Below are positions 1-8,970 of a stretch of DNA of 64,000 nucleotides, in pieces. Position 1 is the stretch's first letter. Every line of letters begins with the position of its first letter. This DNA comes from PALSA-911 sp963743035 (GTDB lineage: Bacteria; Pseudomonadota; Alphaproteobacteria; Acetobacterales; Acetobacteraceae). The position numbers and the translations under genes were made by a program. The notes beneath the pieces were generated by a model. That model worked only from the letters and a program-made list of their open reading frames with translations, had not been told where the DNA came from and made no database searches. The stretch covers positions 248,001 to 312,000 of the forward strand of contig CAVUOB010000001.1 of NCBI GenBank assembly GCA_963743035.1, written 5' to 3'.

Positions 1-89
1 CTGATCCGCCGACGCCTTCCAATCGAGCTTCCTTGCCCAACCCTTCCCCCGCGCCGGCGTTCGGCGCGGGGCGAAACAGGAGAAGAAAG

Positions 90-1256
90 ATGAGTGAAAC
101 AGCGGCTCCAACAGCTCCCGGTCCGAACCGGGCCAAGAAAGCCGTCGCGCTGTCCGGCGTGGTTGCCGGCAACACCGCGCTCTGTACCGTCGGGCGCACC
201 GGCAACGACCTGAACTATCGCGGCTACGACATCCTCGACATCGCCGATGTCTGCGAGTTCGAGGAACTGGCCTTCCTGCTGGTGCACGGCAAGCTGCCCA
301 ACATCGCCGAGCTGAAGGCCTACAAGGCCAAGCTGAAATCGATGCGCGGCCTGCCGAACGCCGTGAAGCACGCCCTTGAAACCTTGCCGGCGGCGGCGCA
401 TCCGATGGACGTGATGCGCACCGGCGTGTCCGCGCTCGGCTGCGTGCTGCCGGAGAAGGATGATCACAACCAGCCGGGCGCACGCGACATCGCCGACCGG
501 CTGATGGCCTCGCTCGGCTCCATGCTGCTCTACTGGTTCCACTTCGCCCATAACGGCCGGCGCATCGAGGTGGAGACCGACGACGACAGCATCGCCGGTC
601 ATTTCCTGCATCTGCTGCATGGCGAAGCGCCGCGCGCGTCCTGGCTGCGGGCGATGAACACCTCGCTCAACCTCTATGCGGAGCACGAGTTCAACGCTTC
701 GACCTTCGCCTGCCGCGTGATCGCCGGCACGGGGTCGGACATGTATTCCTGCATCACCGGCGGCATCGGCGCGCTGCGCGGACCCAAGCATGGCGGCGCC
801 AACGAAGTCGCCTTCGAGATCCAGCAGCGTTACGAAGATCCGGACGAGGCGGAGGCGGACATCCGCAGGCGCGTCGGCAACAAGGAAGTGATCATCGGCT
901 TCGGCCACGCCGTCTACACGATCGCCGATCCGCGCAACAAGATCATCAAGGAAGTGGCGCGCCGCCTCGCGGCCGAGAACGGCTCGATGAAGCTGTTCGA
1001 CATCGCCGACCGGATTGAAGCGGTGATGATGGAGACAAAGAAGATGTTCGCGAACCTCGATTGGTTCAGCGCCATCAGCTACAACGGCATGGGCGTGCCG
1101 ATGGCGATGTTCACGCCGCTGTTCGTCATCTCCCGTACCTCGGGCTGGAGCGCGCACATCATCGAGCAGCGCATCGACAACAAGCTGGTGCGCCCGAACG
1201 CAAACTATGTCGGTCCCGACGATCAGAAATTCATCCCGCTCGCCGAGCGTCCATGA
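90..1256 (+). CDS. prpC: 2-methylcitrate synthase (citrate synthase family)
   Basis: A 388-residue citrate-synthase-fold enzyme that would condense propionyl-CoA with oxaloacetate in the cytoplasmic methylcitrate cycle. The catalytic triad of the family is visible: His234 in GPKHGG, His273 in GFGHAVYT and Asp324 in LDWFSAISYN. The C-terminal NKLVRPNANYVGP stretch and the short N-terminus resemble PrpC more than hexameric citrate synthase, but plain citrate synthase cannot be excluded without a tree. An in-frame ATG lies 57 bases upstream, but the start at 90 has an AGGAGAAG ribosome site 5 bases before it, so it is preferred. A strong terminator follows. The rest of any prp operon would lie left of the window. 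Confidence 0.92.
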   Translation: MSETAAPTAPGPNRAKKAVALSGVVAGNTALCTVGRTGNDLNYRGYDILDIADVCEFEELAFLLVHGKLPNIAELKAYKAKLKSMRGLPNAVKHALETLPAAAHPMDVMRTGVSALGCVLPEKDDHNQPGARDIADRLMASLGSMLLYWFHFAHNGRRIEVETDDDSIAGHFLHLLHGEAPRASWLRAMNTSLNLYAEHEFNASTFACRVIAGTGSDMYSCITGGIGALRGPKHGGANEVAFEIQQRYEDPDEAEADIRRRVGNKEVIIGFGHAVYTIADPRNKIIKEVARRLAAENGSMKLFDIADRIEAVMMETKKMFANLDWFSAISYNGMGVPMAMFTPLFVISRTSGWSAHIIEQRIDNKLVRPNANYVGPDDQKFIPLAERP

Positions 1257-1288
1257 TCGGCTGATCGGAAATCACCTCTCGCCTGCAG

Positions 1289-1322
1289 CCGCCGCGGCCT
1301 CCATGCCGCGGCGGTTTCTTTT
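1289..1322 (+). terminator. Intrinsic terminator after prpC
   Basis: Ten-base perfect GC stem (1289-1298 with 1305-1314), six-base loop, then a T-rich run (TTTCTTTT). It lies 32 bases after the prpC stop codon and probably ends that transcript. Confidence 0.85.
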
Positions 1323-1941
1323 ATGCGCCATCACCCATGCGCTATCACCGGCACGCGGCCTTGCGACAATCGCGCCATCCGTCATCGCCGATCCCGCGCT
1401 GCGCGCTGCGCAGGCTTTCCGGAGCGCTGAACGCAAAAAAATGGCTCGATTACGGGCCGCACTGTTGCTTTTTATTGACAGGCCCGTGTCAGACGCGGAA
1501 TAGCGGAATCGGTATGATCGAATCCGATTCGCGTCACGCCTCCGTGGCGTGCGGATCCGGCCATACAACAAGAGAAGGACGGTCCATGGACCGCAGCCTC
1601 GTTCAGGCGAAACTCAGCCGATCGTGCATCGCGACGCGATGCGGTATCGGCAAAGGAACGATGAAGAATGCGACGCGCGGGTTCCTGTGCGGTGCTGGCG
1701 AGTATCGTTTGCCTGCGCGGGTGCGGCCCTGCTGCTCGAGGCTCCGGCGCGCGGGAACCGGCAAACCCCGTTCCGGATTGGATCGCATGTCATCCCCGCG
1801 GGGATGGCGCATACCGGGCGCATCGCGTTCGCCGACATATTGCGGATCCGTCCGCAGCTGCGCCGACCGGCTGACCGCTCTTCTCTCCACGTTTTCTACG
1901 AACGCTACAACAAGCAACGCTGTCAAAAGGAGTTCCTACAG
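1323..1941. other. Intergenic region before the histone-like gene, no firm gene
   Basis: About 620 bases without a convincing gene. A TTGACA hexamer at 1475-1480 inside a T-rich stretch could be a -35 element for the histone-like gene downstream, but no well-spaced -10 is evident. A 68-codon reading frame at 1668-1874 begins with a lipoprotein-like leader (hydrophobic stretch ending CLRGC), but the rest of it is compositionally unlike a protein, so it is not called. Confidence 0.4.
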
Positions 1942-2439
1942 GTGAGCACACAGGACACGGATACCGTGCGGGCGCAGGCCATGGCGATGCGCGCCGCCGC
2001 CACGAAGACCGCAGCGAAGCCGGCTGCCAAGAAGCCTGCCGCGCCGAAGAAGGCTGCCGCTCCCGCCAAGGCAGCCGCGCCGAAGAAGGTGGCGGCGCCG
2101 AAGAAGGCCGCTGCGCCGAAGAAGGCGGCGGCTGCGAAGGCGGCGCCCGTGAAGGCGGCCGCGCCGAAGAAAGCCGCGGCACCGAAGAAGGCCGCTGCGC
2201 CGGCCAAGGCCGCGGCACCGAAGAAGGCAGCGGCACCGAAAAAGGCCGCCGCTCCCGTGAAGGCAGCCGCGCCGAAGAAAGCCGCGGCACCGAAGAAGGC
2301 CGCTGCGCCGGCCAAGGCTGCCGCACCGAAGAAGGCGGTGGCGTCGAAGAAGGCCGCCGCTCCCGCCAAGGCTGCGCCGACGAAGGTTGCCGCGGCAAAG
2401 AAGCCCGGCCGCAAGAGCGCGGCCAGCGCCGCAGCCTGA
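1942..2439 (+). CDS. Histone H1-like Lys/Ala-rich nucleoid protein
   Basis: A 165-residue, extremely basic protein built of repeated AAAPKKA and AAAPAKA units, ending PGRKSAASAAA. Such H1-like tails bind DNA non-specifically and compact the nucleoid; AlgP-type and HctB-type proteins have the same composition. The reading frame is open far upstream, but the GTG at 1942 is chosen because AAAGGAG lies about ten bases before it and the upstream translation has no repeats. A later ATG at 1981 is possible. The repeat content makes length variation between strains likely. A strong terminator follows 43 bases after the stop. Confidence 0.8.
   Translation: MSTQDTDTVRAQAMAMRAAATKTAAKPAAKKPAAPKKAAAPAKAAAPKKVAAPKKAAAPKKAAAAKAAPVKAAAPKKAAAPKKAAAPAKAAAPKKAAAPKKAAAPVKAAAPKKAAAPKKAAAPAKAAAPKKAVASKKAAAPAKAAPTKVAAAKKPGRKSAASAAA
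2146..2318. repeat. Direct DNA repeats inside the histone-like gene
   Basis: Two nearly identical copies of about 65 bases (2146-2210 and 2254-2318) with a 108-base period, plus shorter derivatives on both sides. They code the KAAAPKK units and would allow in-frame gain or loss by slippage or recombination. Confidence 0.8.
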
Positions 2440-2482
2440 TCGTTCGCCACGGCTCCTGCCGGGGGCCGGACCGAACGGAAAA

Positions 2483-2505
2483 GGGCGCCGCGAGGCGCCC
2501 TTTTT
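2483..2505 (+). terminator. Intrinsic terminator after the histone-like gene
   Basis: Seven-base perfect stem GGGCGCC/GGCGCCC with a GCGA loop and five T residues. It lies between convergent genes; the last T overlaps the end of the glycosylase gene on the other strand, and its complement has a run of A, so it could act in both directions. Confidence 0.9.
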
Positions 2506-3143
2506 CATGCCTGGACCGGATCGGCTGTCTTGATCCGCTTGCCTTCGTCCGACGCGCGCCAGAGATACCAGGCGGCGATGCTGCGCCATGGCGCCCAGGC
2601 CTGGCCGATCTCCGCCAGCGCGCGCGGCTTGGGCTGCTCGTCCAGGCCGTACAGCCGACGATAGCCATCGCGGACACCGAAATCATCCACCGGCAGCACG
2701 TCCGGGCGCCCGAGGGTGAAGATCAGCAGCATCTCCACCGTCCAGCGCCCGACGCCACGGATCGTCGTCAGCCGCTCGATCAGTTCCTCGTCGCTCAGCC
2801 GCAGCGCGGTGCGCCGATGCGGCACCGTGCCGTCCAGCGTCTTGGCACAGATGTCGCGTATCGCGGCGATCTTGGAGAGCGAGAAGCCGCAGGCGCGGAT
2901 GGTCGCCTCGTCGGTTGTCAGCACCTGTTCGGGATGCGGGAACGGCGTATCCGGATACAAGGCGACGAAGCGGCCGAGGATCGCGCGCGCCGCATTGCCG
3001 TGCAGCTGCTGATGCGAGATCGCACGCACCAACGCCTCGTACAGGCTCTGCTTCTCCGCGCGTAGCGTGAACGGCCCCGCCCGCCGGATCAGCGCGGCGA
3101 AGGCGGGATCGCAGGACAGATGGCGGCGGGCTTCGATGGACAT
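2505..3143 (-). CDS. DNA-3-methyladenine glycosylase II (AlkA-type HhH-GPD)
   Basis: A 212-residue base-excision repair enzyme that removes alkylated purines. The HhH-GPD core is complete: the helix-hairpin-helix TIRGVGRWTVEM at about 127-138 and the catalytic Asp154 in LPVDDFGVRDG. It lacks the N-terminal domain of E. coli AlkA and so matches the short bacterial type. The frame is open upstream, but the start at 3143 (MSIEARRHL) begins where the family alignment would begin; it has no strong ribosome site. The gene is convergent with the histone-like gene. Confidence 0.85.
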   Translation of the reverse strand: MSIEARRHLSCDPAFAALIRRAGPFTLRAEKQSLYEALVRAISHQQLHGNAARAILGRFVALYPDTPFPHPEQVLTTDEATIRACGFSLSKIAAIRDICAKTLDGTVPHRRTALRLSDEELIERLTTIRGVGRWTVEMLLIFTLGRPDVLPVDDFGVRDGYRRLYGLDEQPKPRALAEIGQAWAPWRSIAAWYLWRASDEGKRIKTADPVQA

Positions 3144-3324
3144 GCGGAATTTATGCGGAACGTGCGGCCGGACCGCAACCTGGGCACCGCAGCGGAGGAG
3201 GCGAAGGGCAGGGGCGCCGGCTTCCCCCGCGCCTGCGCCGCATGCCTGCCAGTCGATCAGCCGGCTGTGATTTCCCGCCGGTCGCAACTTGGGCTAGGAT
3301 TGCCGGAGCAAGCGGCGGTTTCGG

Positions 3325-3546
3325 ATGCGCGCGAATAATCCTCCGGTCGAACGGATCGACCCCCAGAACGAAGCAGAGAAAGCAGCGGATCGTCAGACCG
3401 CCAGCCTGGCGGGAATGGCGGTCGCCCTGGCGCTGGTGGTCGCGGGCCTGTTCCTGGTGCATCAACTGCACATGAAGTCCGCGATCGAGGATTGCCTGAT
3501 GTCCGGCCGGCTGAACTGCGAGATCCTGCCGGTTTCCGCGCGTTAG
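3325..3546 (+). CDS. Small single-pass membrane protein, unknown function
   Basis: A 73-residue protein with a charged N-terminus (to about residue 27), one transmembrane helix (about 28-47, GMAVALALVVAGLFLVHQLH) and a short tail with two cysteines in EDCLMSGRLNCE. The Cys pair separated by eight residues after the helix looks deliberate, which favours a real gene. I do not recognise the family. No good ribosome site is seen; it stands alone between a divergent glycosylase gene and the creatininase gene. Confidence 0.6.
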   Translation: MRANNPPVERIDPQNEAEKAADRQTASLAGMAVALALVVAGLFLVHQLHMKSAIEDCLMSGRLNCEILPVSAR

Positions 3547-3698
3547 CGACATCGACGTTGCGCGGACAGGTCCGTCGGCCGCTCCCCCTCCGGGCGCACA
3601 CATGCATTGACGTGCGATGACGCAACCGCCAGCGTGGCGGCAACAAGAAAATCTGTGCGGCAAGCACGCATGCGAACGCCAGCGACGAGGGAGGAACT

Positions 3699-4394
3699 AT
3701 GCGCATAGCCGAGATGGATTGGCGGATGGTGGAGGACTGGGTCCGCCATGACGACAGGGGCGTGCTGCCGATCGGCAGCACCGAACAGCATGCCGGGTTA
3801 TCGCTGGCAACCGACGCGATCCTCGCGGAACGCGTGGCGGTGGATGCCGCCGAGCCGCTGGGCATTCCGGTATTCCCGGCCGTTCCCTATGGCCTGACGC
3901 CGTATTTCTCGGCCTTCCCCGGCACCGTCACGCTGCGCGTCGCGACCTTCGCCGCCGTGATCCGCGACATCCTCGACAGCATGAAGCGCTCGGGGTTTCG
4001 CCGCATCCTCATCGTCAACGGCCATGGCGGCAACCAGCCGGCCGCCGCCCTGGCGCAGGAATGGATGATGGACAACCCCGACACGCGCGTGCGCTTCCAC
4101 GACTGGTGGCGCGCGCCGCTGACCCACGCCACCATTCGCGCGATCGATCCGGTCGCCACCCATGCCAGCTGGATGGAGAACTATCCCTGGACCCGGCTGG
4201 TGCATCGCAACGGACCAGAAGAGTCCAAGCCAATGGCCGATATCGACCTGATGCGCACCCTGCCGCCGTTCGAGGCGAGGGAAGTGCTCGGCGACGGCAA
4301 TTTCGGCGGGCTCTACCACCGCGACGATTCCGACATGGCCGAAATCTGGGATGTCGCGGTGGCGGAAACCCGCAAGCTGCTCGAGAACTGGTAG
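3699..4394 (+). CDS. Creatininase-family amidohydrolase
   Basis: A 231-residue protein of the creatinine amidohydrolase fold, a metal-dependent family acting on cyclic amides. Metal-binding residues typical of the family are visible: Glu29 and His31 in GSTEQHAGLSLATD, Asp39, and the NGHGGN loop at 107-112; a further acidic residue is expected in the region of HASWMEN. The substrate cannot be read from the sequence, since most members are not creatininases. GAGGGAGGAACT precedes the start. It ends 7 bases before the convergent acyl-CoA dehydrogenase gene. Confidence 0.85.
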   Translation: MRIAEMDWRMVEDWVRHDDRGVLPIGSTEQHAGLSLATDAILAERVAVDAAEPLGIPVFPAVPYGLTPYFSAFPGTVTLRVATFAAVIRDILDSMKRSGFRRILIVNGHGGNQPAAALAQEWMMDNPDTRVRFHDWWRAPLTHATIRAIDPVATHASWMENYPWTRLVHRNGPEESKPMADIDLMRTLPPFEAREVLGDGNFGGLYHRDDSDMAEIWDVAVAETRKLLENW

Positions 4395-4401
4395 CGGCTG
4401 C

Positions 4402-5565
4402 TCAGCGCTTGCCGATCAGCCGGCGGGCGATGACCATCTTGTGCACCTCGGTCGGACCCTCGTAGACGCGCATCAGCCGCACGCGGTTGGCCATCATCTG
4501 CAGCGGCAGTTCCTTGGTCATGCCCATGCCGCCGAAGGTCTGCATGGCGTGATCGATGATCTCCCACGCCATCTCGGTGGCGTAGACCTTGATCATCGCC
4601 ACCTCGTTGCGCGGCTCCTCGCCGCGGTCGATCTTCCAGGCGGCGTCGTAGGTCATCAGCCGGCAGGCATGGATCTTGGTGGCGGCGTCGGTGATCCACC
4701 ACTGCACCGCCTGGCGTTCCGACAGCGGCAGGCCGAACGTCACCCGCTGCGGCGCGTATTCGATCATCATGTCCAATGCACGTTGCGCCATGCCGACGCA
4801 CCAGGCGGCGATCTGCACCCGCCGCGTCGACAGCCGCTGCTGCATCGGCGCGAAGCCGTAGCCTTCGCGGCCCAGCAGGGCGGAGGCGGGCAACCGCAGA
4901 TCTTCGAAGGTCAGCTCATAGGTATAGGCGCCGCCAAGCATCGGTATGCGCCGCAGCACGTTGAAGCCGGGCGTGTTCTTGTCCACCAGGAACGCCGAGA
5001 TGCCGCCGCGCGCGCCCTTCGCCTTGTCCGTCACCGCCATCAGGATGGTGAAATCGGCATAGCCGACGCGGCTGACCCAGATCTTGCGGCCATTGATCAC
5101 CCAGTCATCGCCGTCGCGCACGGCGCGCGTGGTCATGCCGGCCGGATCGCCGCCGGCGCCAGGCTCGGAAATAGCGATCGCCGAGGTCAGTTCGCCGCGG
5201 GCATAGGGTTCGAGGTACTGCGCCTTCTGCGCCTCGTTGCAGGTGTTCATCAGCATGCGCAGATTCGGGCTGTCCGGCGGCAGGGTATAGGGCGTGATGG
5301 TCTTGCCCTTCTCCTCCTCGATGCCGACCATCGCCATGACAGGCAGATCGGACCCGCCGAATTCCGCCGGCGCGTCCAGGCCCCACAATCCCAGTTCCTT
5401 GGATTTGGCGTCGATCGGCGCGCGTTCTTCCGGCGTCAGCGTATAGCCGCCGCCGGCCGCCTCGCGCGCCAGCACCGCATTCTCCAATGGCAGCAATTCG
5501 TCGCGGACGAAGCGGGCCATCAGGTCCTTGATCATCCGGTGTTCTTCGCTGAGCTCGAAATCCAT
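4402..5565 (-). CDS. Acyl-CoA dehydrogenase
   Basis: A 387-residue FAD enzyme catalysing alpha,beta-dehydrogenation of an acyl-CoA, passing electrons to ETF. The family signatures AISEPGAGGDPAG (flavin binding, about residue 131 on) and the C-terminal QTFGGMGMTKELPLQ with a catalytic-region Glu in RVYEGPTEVH are present. The frame is open upstream, but MDFELSEEH is the usual N-terminus and is taken as the start. It is transcribed away from the enoyl-CoA hydratase gene, with about 190 bases between, which suggests shared but divergent control of a beta-oxidation-like pathway. Confidence 0.9.
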   Translation of the reverse strand: MDFELSEEHRMIKDLMARFVRDELLPLENAVLAREAAGGGYTLTPEERAPIDAKSKELGLWGLDAPAEFGGSDLPVMAMVGIEEEKGKTITPYTLPPDSPNLRMLMNTCNEAQKAQYLEPYARGELTSAIAISEPGAGGDPAGMTTRAVRDGDDWVINGRKIWVSRVGYADFTILMAVTDKAKGARGGISAFLVDKNTPGFNVLRRIPMLGGAYTYELTFEDLRLPASALLGREGYGFAPMQQRLSTRRVQIAAWCVGMAQRALDMMIEYAPQRVTFGLPLSERQAVQWWITDAATKIHACRLMTYDAAWKIDRGEEPRNEVAMIKVYATEMAWEIIDHAMQTFGGMGMTKELPLQMMANRVRLMRVYEGPTEVHKMVIARRLIGKR

Positions 5566-5755
5566 GGTTGTCCGCCTTCCTACCCGTCGACTTTCAGGCT
5601 TATCAGAAGTGCCGTCATTGGCAAGCGCGTGGCGGGCGGGGCGCTGGCCCGCTTCGGTTGACACCTCGCCCGCCGCCAGTACCATTCACCCCCATTCCAT
5701 CCATCAAGGACCGCGATCGCGCGGCAACAATCCCACCGGCGAGGAAACACAGCCA

Positions 5756-6565
5756 ATGAGCGCAGCGGTTCACCATCACAGCGGCGAGAAGATCCACGGC
5801 GACGTCGGCACCTGGAAGCAGGGCCGCATCCAGATCGTCGAGATCCGCCGCCCGCCGAACAACTTCTTCGACACCGACCTCATCAACTCCATCGCCGACG
5901 CCTATGACGAGGCGGACGCCGACAGCGAGATCCGCGCCGTCGTGCTGTGCGCCGCGGGCAAGCATTTCTGCTCCGGCGCCGATTTCTCCCGCCGCGGCGA
6001 CATCACCGAGACCACCGAGGGCCGCGGCGGCCAGCACCTGTACAAGCACGCCAGCCGGATGATGAGCAACAAGAAGCCCGTTGTCGCCGCCATCCAGGGC
6101 GCGGCCATCGGCGGCGGCCTCGGCGTGGCGCTGACCGCCGATTTCCGCGTGACCTGCGAGGAAGCCCGCTTCTCCGCCAACTTCACCCGCATGTCCTTCC
6201 ACCCCGGCTTCGGCCTGACCTGCACGCTGCCGCGCCTGGTCGGCGCCCAGCAGGCCGCCCTGTTGTTCTACACCGGCCGCCGCGTGCCCGGTGACGAGGC
6301 GGTACGCCTGGGCATGGCCGAGCAGCTCGTGCCGCTCGCCGACGTGCGCAACGCCGCCATCGCCATGGCCGACGACATCGCCATGTCCGGCCCGCTGGCG
6401 CTGGTCTCCACCCGCGCGACCGTGCGCCGGGGCCTGGTGGATGCGTTCGAAACCGCCACCGAGCGCGAACTGACCGAGCAGGACTGGCTGCGCAAGACCG
6501 CCGACTTCAAGGAAGGCACCAAGGCGATGGGCGAGCGCCGCCCGCCCGTATTCACCGGCAAGTAA
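5756..6565 (+). CDS. Enoyl-CoA hydratase/isomerase family protein
   Basis: A 269-residue crotonase-fold protein. The oxyanion-hole stretches are clear: HFCSGADFS (about 73-81) and IQGAAIGGGLGVALTADFRV. The general Glu of hydratases is not obvious in the position after FHPGFGLT, so the reaction (hydration, isomerisation or hydrolysis) is open. GAGGAAA lies about ten bases before the ATG at 5756. The monooxygenase gene follows after 9 bases, so the two are probably co-transcribed. Confidence 0.85.
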   Translation: MSAAVHHHSGEKIHGDVGTWKQGRIQIVEIRRPPNNFFDTDLINSIADAYDEADADSEIRAVVLCAAGKHFCSGADFSRRGDITETTEGRGGQHLYKHASRMMSNKKPVVAAIQGAAIGGGLGVALTADFRVTCEEARFSANFTRMSFHPGFGLTCTLPRLVGAQQAALLFYTGRRVPGDEAVRLGMAEQLVPLADVRNAAIAMADDIAMSGPLALVSTRATVRRGLVDAFETATERELTEQDWLRKTADFKEGTKAMGERRPPVFTGK

Positions 6566-6574
6566 GGCTGCGTC

Positions 6575-7918
6575 ATGCGTCAGATGGCGTTGGTCGGCTT
6601 CCTGCAGGCGCAGAACTGCTCGAACCTGGTAAGCTCCTGGCGGCATCCCGCCGCCAGGCCGGATTTCATGTCCGCCAAATATTACCAGGAGATCGCGCAG
6701 ATCCTGGAAGCCGGCAAATTCCATCTGGCCTTCTTCGACGACCGCCTGGCAATGCCCGACCGCTACGGCAACGACCACGCGCACACCGTGGAGAACGGCA
6801 TCCGCTGCGTGAAGATGGACCCCGTCGCCTGCCTGATGGCGATGGCCATGGGCACCAAAAAGATCGGCCTCGGCGCCACCTACTCCACCACCTATTACGA
6901 ACCCTTCCACGTCGCCCGCGTGTTCGCCACCGTGGACAACCTGATCGGCGGGCGCGTCGCCTGGAACGTCGTCACCTCCCTGAACGACGGCGAGGCCTGG
7001 AACATGGGCCGCGAGCAGATGATCGCCCATGACCTGCGCTACGACCGCGCCGACGAGTTCATGGAAGTCGTCCTCGGCCACTGGGACAGCTGGGACGACG
7101 ACGCCATCGTGCTGGACAAGCAGCGCATGGTGTTCGCCGAGCCCGACCGCGTCCGCCGGCTGGACCACAAGGGCAAGTTCTTCAACTCCCGCGGCCCCTT
7201 CACCGTGCCGCGCACGCCGCAGGGCCGCCCCGTCATCATCCAGGCCGGCCAGTCCGGCCGCGGCAAGAAATTCTCCGCCCAATGGGGCGAACTGGTATTC
7301 GTTTCCTACGCCAACATCCACACCGCCCGGCGCGACTACGCCGAACTGAAGGCCATGGTGGCGGCCGAGGGCAGGGACCCCGACAGCGTGCGCATCTCCA
7401 CCACCTGCTACACCGTGGTGGGCGAAACCCGCGCCGAGGCGCAGGAGAAATACGAGCTGATCGAAAGCCTGCACCGCGACGTGGACAGCCTCTCGCTGCT
7501 GTCCGAGGCGCTGAACTTCGATTTCGCCAGCAAGGGCATGGACGAACCCTTCACCACCGAGGAACTGGCCAACATCTCCGGCCTGCAGGCGATCCGCGAC
7601 CGGGTGGTGAGCCTGTCCGGCAACCCCAACCCGACGGTCGCCGAGTTCCTGCACCACAGCCAGCGCGGCCGCATGCAGAACCCGATGGTCGGCACCGCGT
7701 CGGACGTCGCCGACCAGATGGAGGAATGGTTCACCACCGGCGCCTGCGACGGCTTCGTCATCGTCGGCACCAACATCCCCGAAGGCTACCGGGACTTCGT
7801 CAAGCTGGTGGTGCCCGAGCTGCAGCGCCGCAAGCTGTTCCGCGAGGACTACACCGGCACCACGCTGCGCGACAATCTGGGCCTGCCCCGGGCCGCGATC
7901 GGGGATTGGCGGCGATAG
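6575..7918 (+). CDS. LLM-class flavin monooxygenase, NtaA/SnaA/DszA type
   Basis: A 447-residue FMN-dependent monooxygenase of the nitrilotriacetate/dibenzothiophene-sulfone type, which uses FMNH2 supplied by a separate reductase. Diagnostic stretches are AFFDDRLAMPDR (about 51-62), GGRVAWNVVTS, HDLRYDRADEFMEVV and PVIIQAGQSGRGKKFSA. It is a close paralogue of the gene at 41822-43183, which begins with almost the same residues. It follows the hydratase gene by 9 bases, placing the oxygenase next to acyl-CoA chemistry. The true substrate is unknown. Confidence 0.88.
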   Translation: MRQMALVGFLQAQNCSNLVSSWRHPAARPDFMSAKYYQEIAQILEAGKFHLAFFDDRLAMPDRYGNDHAHTVENGIRCVKMDPVACLMAMAMGTKKIGLGATYSTTYYEPFHVARVFATVDNLIGGRVAWNVVTSLNDGEAWNMGREQMIAHDLRYDRADEFMEVVLGHWDSWDDDAIVLDKQRMVFAEPDRVRRLDHKGKFFNSRGPFTVPRTPQGRPVIIQAGQSGRGKKFSAQWGELVFVSYANIHTARRDYAELKAMVAAEGRDPDSVRISTTCYTVVGETRAEAQEKYELIESLHRDVDSLSLLSEALNFDFASKGMDEPFTTEELANISGLQAIRDRVVSLSGNPNPTVAEFLHHSQRGRMQNPMVGTASDVADQMEEWFTTGACDGFVIVGTNIPEGYRDFVKLVVPELQRRKLFREDYTGTTLRDNLGLPRAAIGDWRR

Positions 7919-7966
7919 CGCCACGTCCTGTATAGGGAGGCCTCACACTCCCCGGGGGCGAATGCG

Positions 7967-8938
7967 ATGGACAGGCAGGTTTTGCGGGCACGGGCCGATC
8001 AGGTGTTGCGGGATGCCACCATCCCGGAACTGCCGAACCACTATTCCGGCAAGGTCCGCGACAATTACGACCTGCCGGACGGCCGCCGCATCCTGATCGC
8101 CACCGACCGGCTTTCCGCCTTCGACCGCATCCTCGCCACCATCCCCTTCAAGGGCCAGGTCCTCACCCAGACCGCCCGCTTCTGGTTCGAGCAGACAGGC
8201 GACATCTGCCCCAACCACGTCCTCGAATACCCCGACCCCAACGTCGTCGTCGGCCGCCGGCTGGACATCCTGCCGGTGGAGGTGGTGGTGCGCGATTACC
8301 TCGCCGGCACCACCGGCACCTCCATCCTGACGATGTACAAGGCCGGCCAGCGGGAGATGTACGGCATCCGCCTGCCCGACGGAATGCGCGACAACCAGCG
8401 CCTGCCCCACCCGATCCTGACCCCCACCACCAAGGCCTTCGACGGCGGCCATGACGAGCCGCTGTCGCCCGACGCCATCGTCGCCCAGGGCCTGCTGACC
8501 GCCGCGCAGTGGCAAACCCTGTCGGACCATGCCCTGGCCCTGTTCGCCCGCGGCCAGGAAATCGCCGCCCGGCGCGGCCTGATCCTGGTGGACACCAAAT
8601 ACGAATTCGGCACCGACCCGCAGGGCAACATCGTGCTGGCCGACGAAATCCACACCCCCGACAGCAGCCGCTACTGGTTCGCCGCCAGCTACGCCGACCG
8701 CTTCGCCCGAGGCGAGCGCCCGGAAAGTTTCGACAAGGACTTCGTCCGCAGCTGGGTCGCCGCGCGCTGCGACCCCTACCAGGACGCGATCCCCGAAATC
8801 CCCGCAGACATCGTGCTGGAAACGGCCGAGGTCTATATCCGCGCATTCGAAACCATCACCGGGCAGACCTTCCAACCCCCGCCGGCGGGCGAGGTGCCGT
8901 TGCAGCGCATACGCCGGAACCTGGCCCGGTATTTCTGA
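7967..8938 (+). CDS. purC: Phosphoribosylaminoimidazole-succinocarboxamide synthase
   Basis: A 323-residue SAICAR synthase, the step joining aspartate to CAIR in purine synthesis. Family signatures GKVRDNYDL (27-35), ATDRLSAFD, VVRDYLAGT and LVDTKYEFG are present, and DEIHTPDSSRYW matches the binding-site region. The length is that of the longer bacterial/yeast-like type rather than the 240-residue B. subtilis type. It stands apart from other purine genes here. Confidence 0.92.
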   Translation: MDRQVLRARADQVLRDATIPELPNHYSGKVRDNYDLPDGRRILIATDRLSAFDRILATIPFKGQVLTQTARFWFEQTGDICPNHVLEYPDPNVVVGRRLDILPVEVVVRDYLAGTTGTSILTMYKAGQREMYGIRLPDGMRDNQRLPHPILTPTTKAFDGGHDEPLSPDAIVAQGLLTAAQWQTLSDHALALFARGQEIAARRGLILVDTKYEFGTDPQGNIVLADEIHTPDSSRYWFAASYADRFARGERPESFDKDFVRSWVAARCDPYQDAIPEIPADIVLETAEVYIRAFETITGQTFQPPPAGEVPLQRIRRNLARYF

Positions 8939-8970
8939 CGGGCGGGGCGGAGCGGGATCCGCCCCCACCG

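Noticed and set aside
1668..1874. 68-codon frame with a lipoprotein-like start
   Set aside because: The residue after the leader and the remaining composition are unlike a mature lipoprotein, and no relative or operon supports it.
5615..7924. Very long open frame on the minus strand opposite the hydratase and monooxygenase genes
   Set aside because: It is antisense to two well-supported genes; such frames are common in GC-rich DNA, and its Gly/His/Val-rich translation resembles no protein family.
8941..8970. GC-rich dyad after purC as a terminator
   Set aside because: The complementary stretches are short and no T run follows on either strand.
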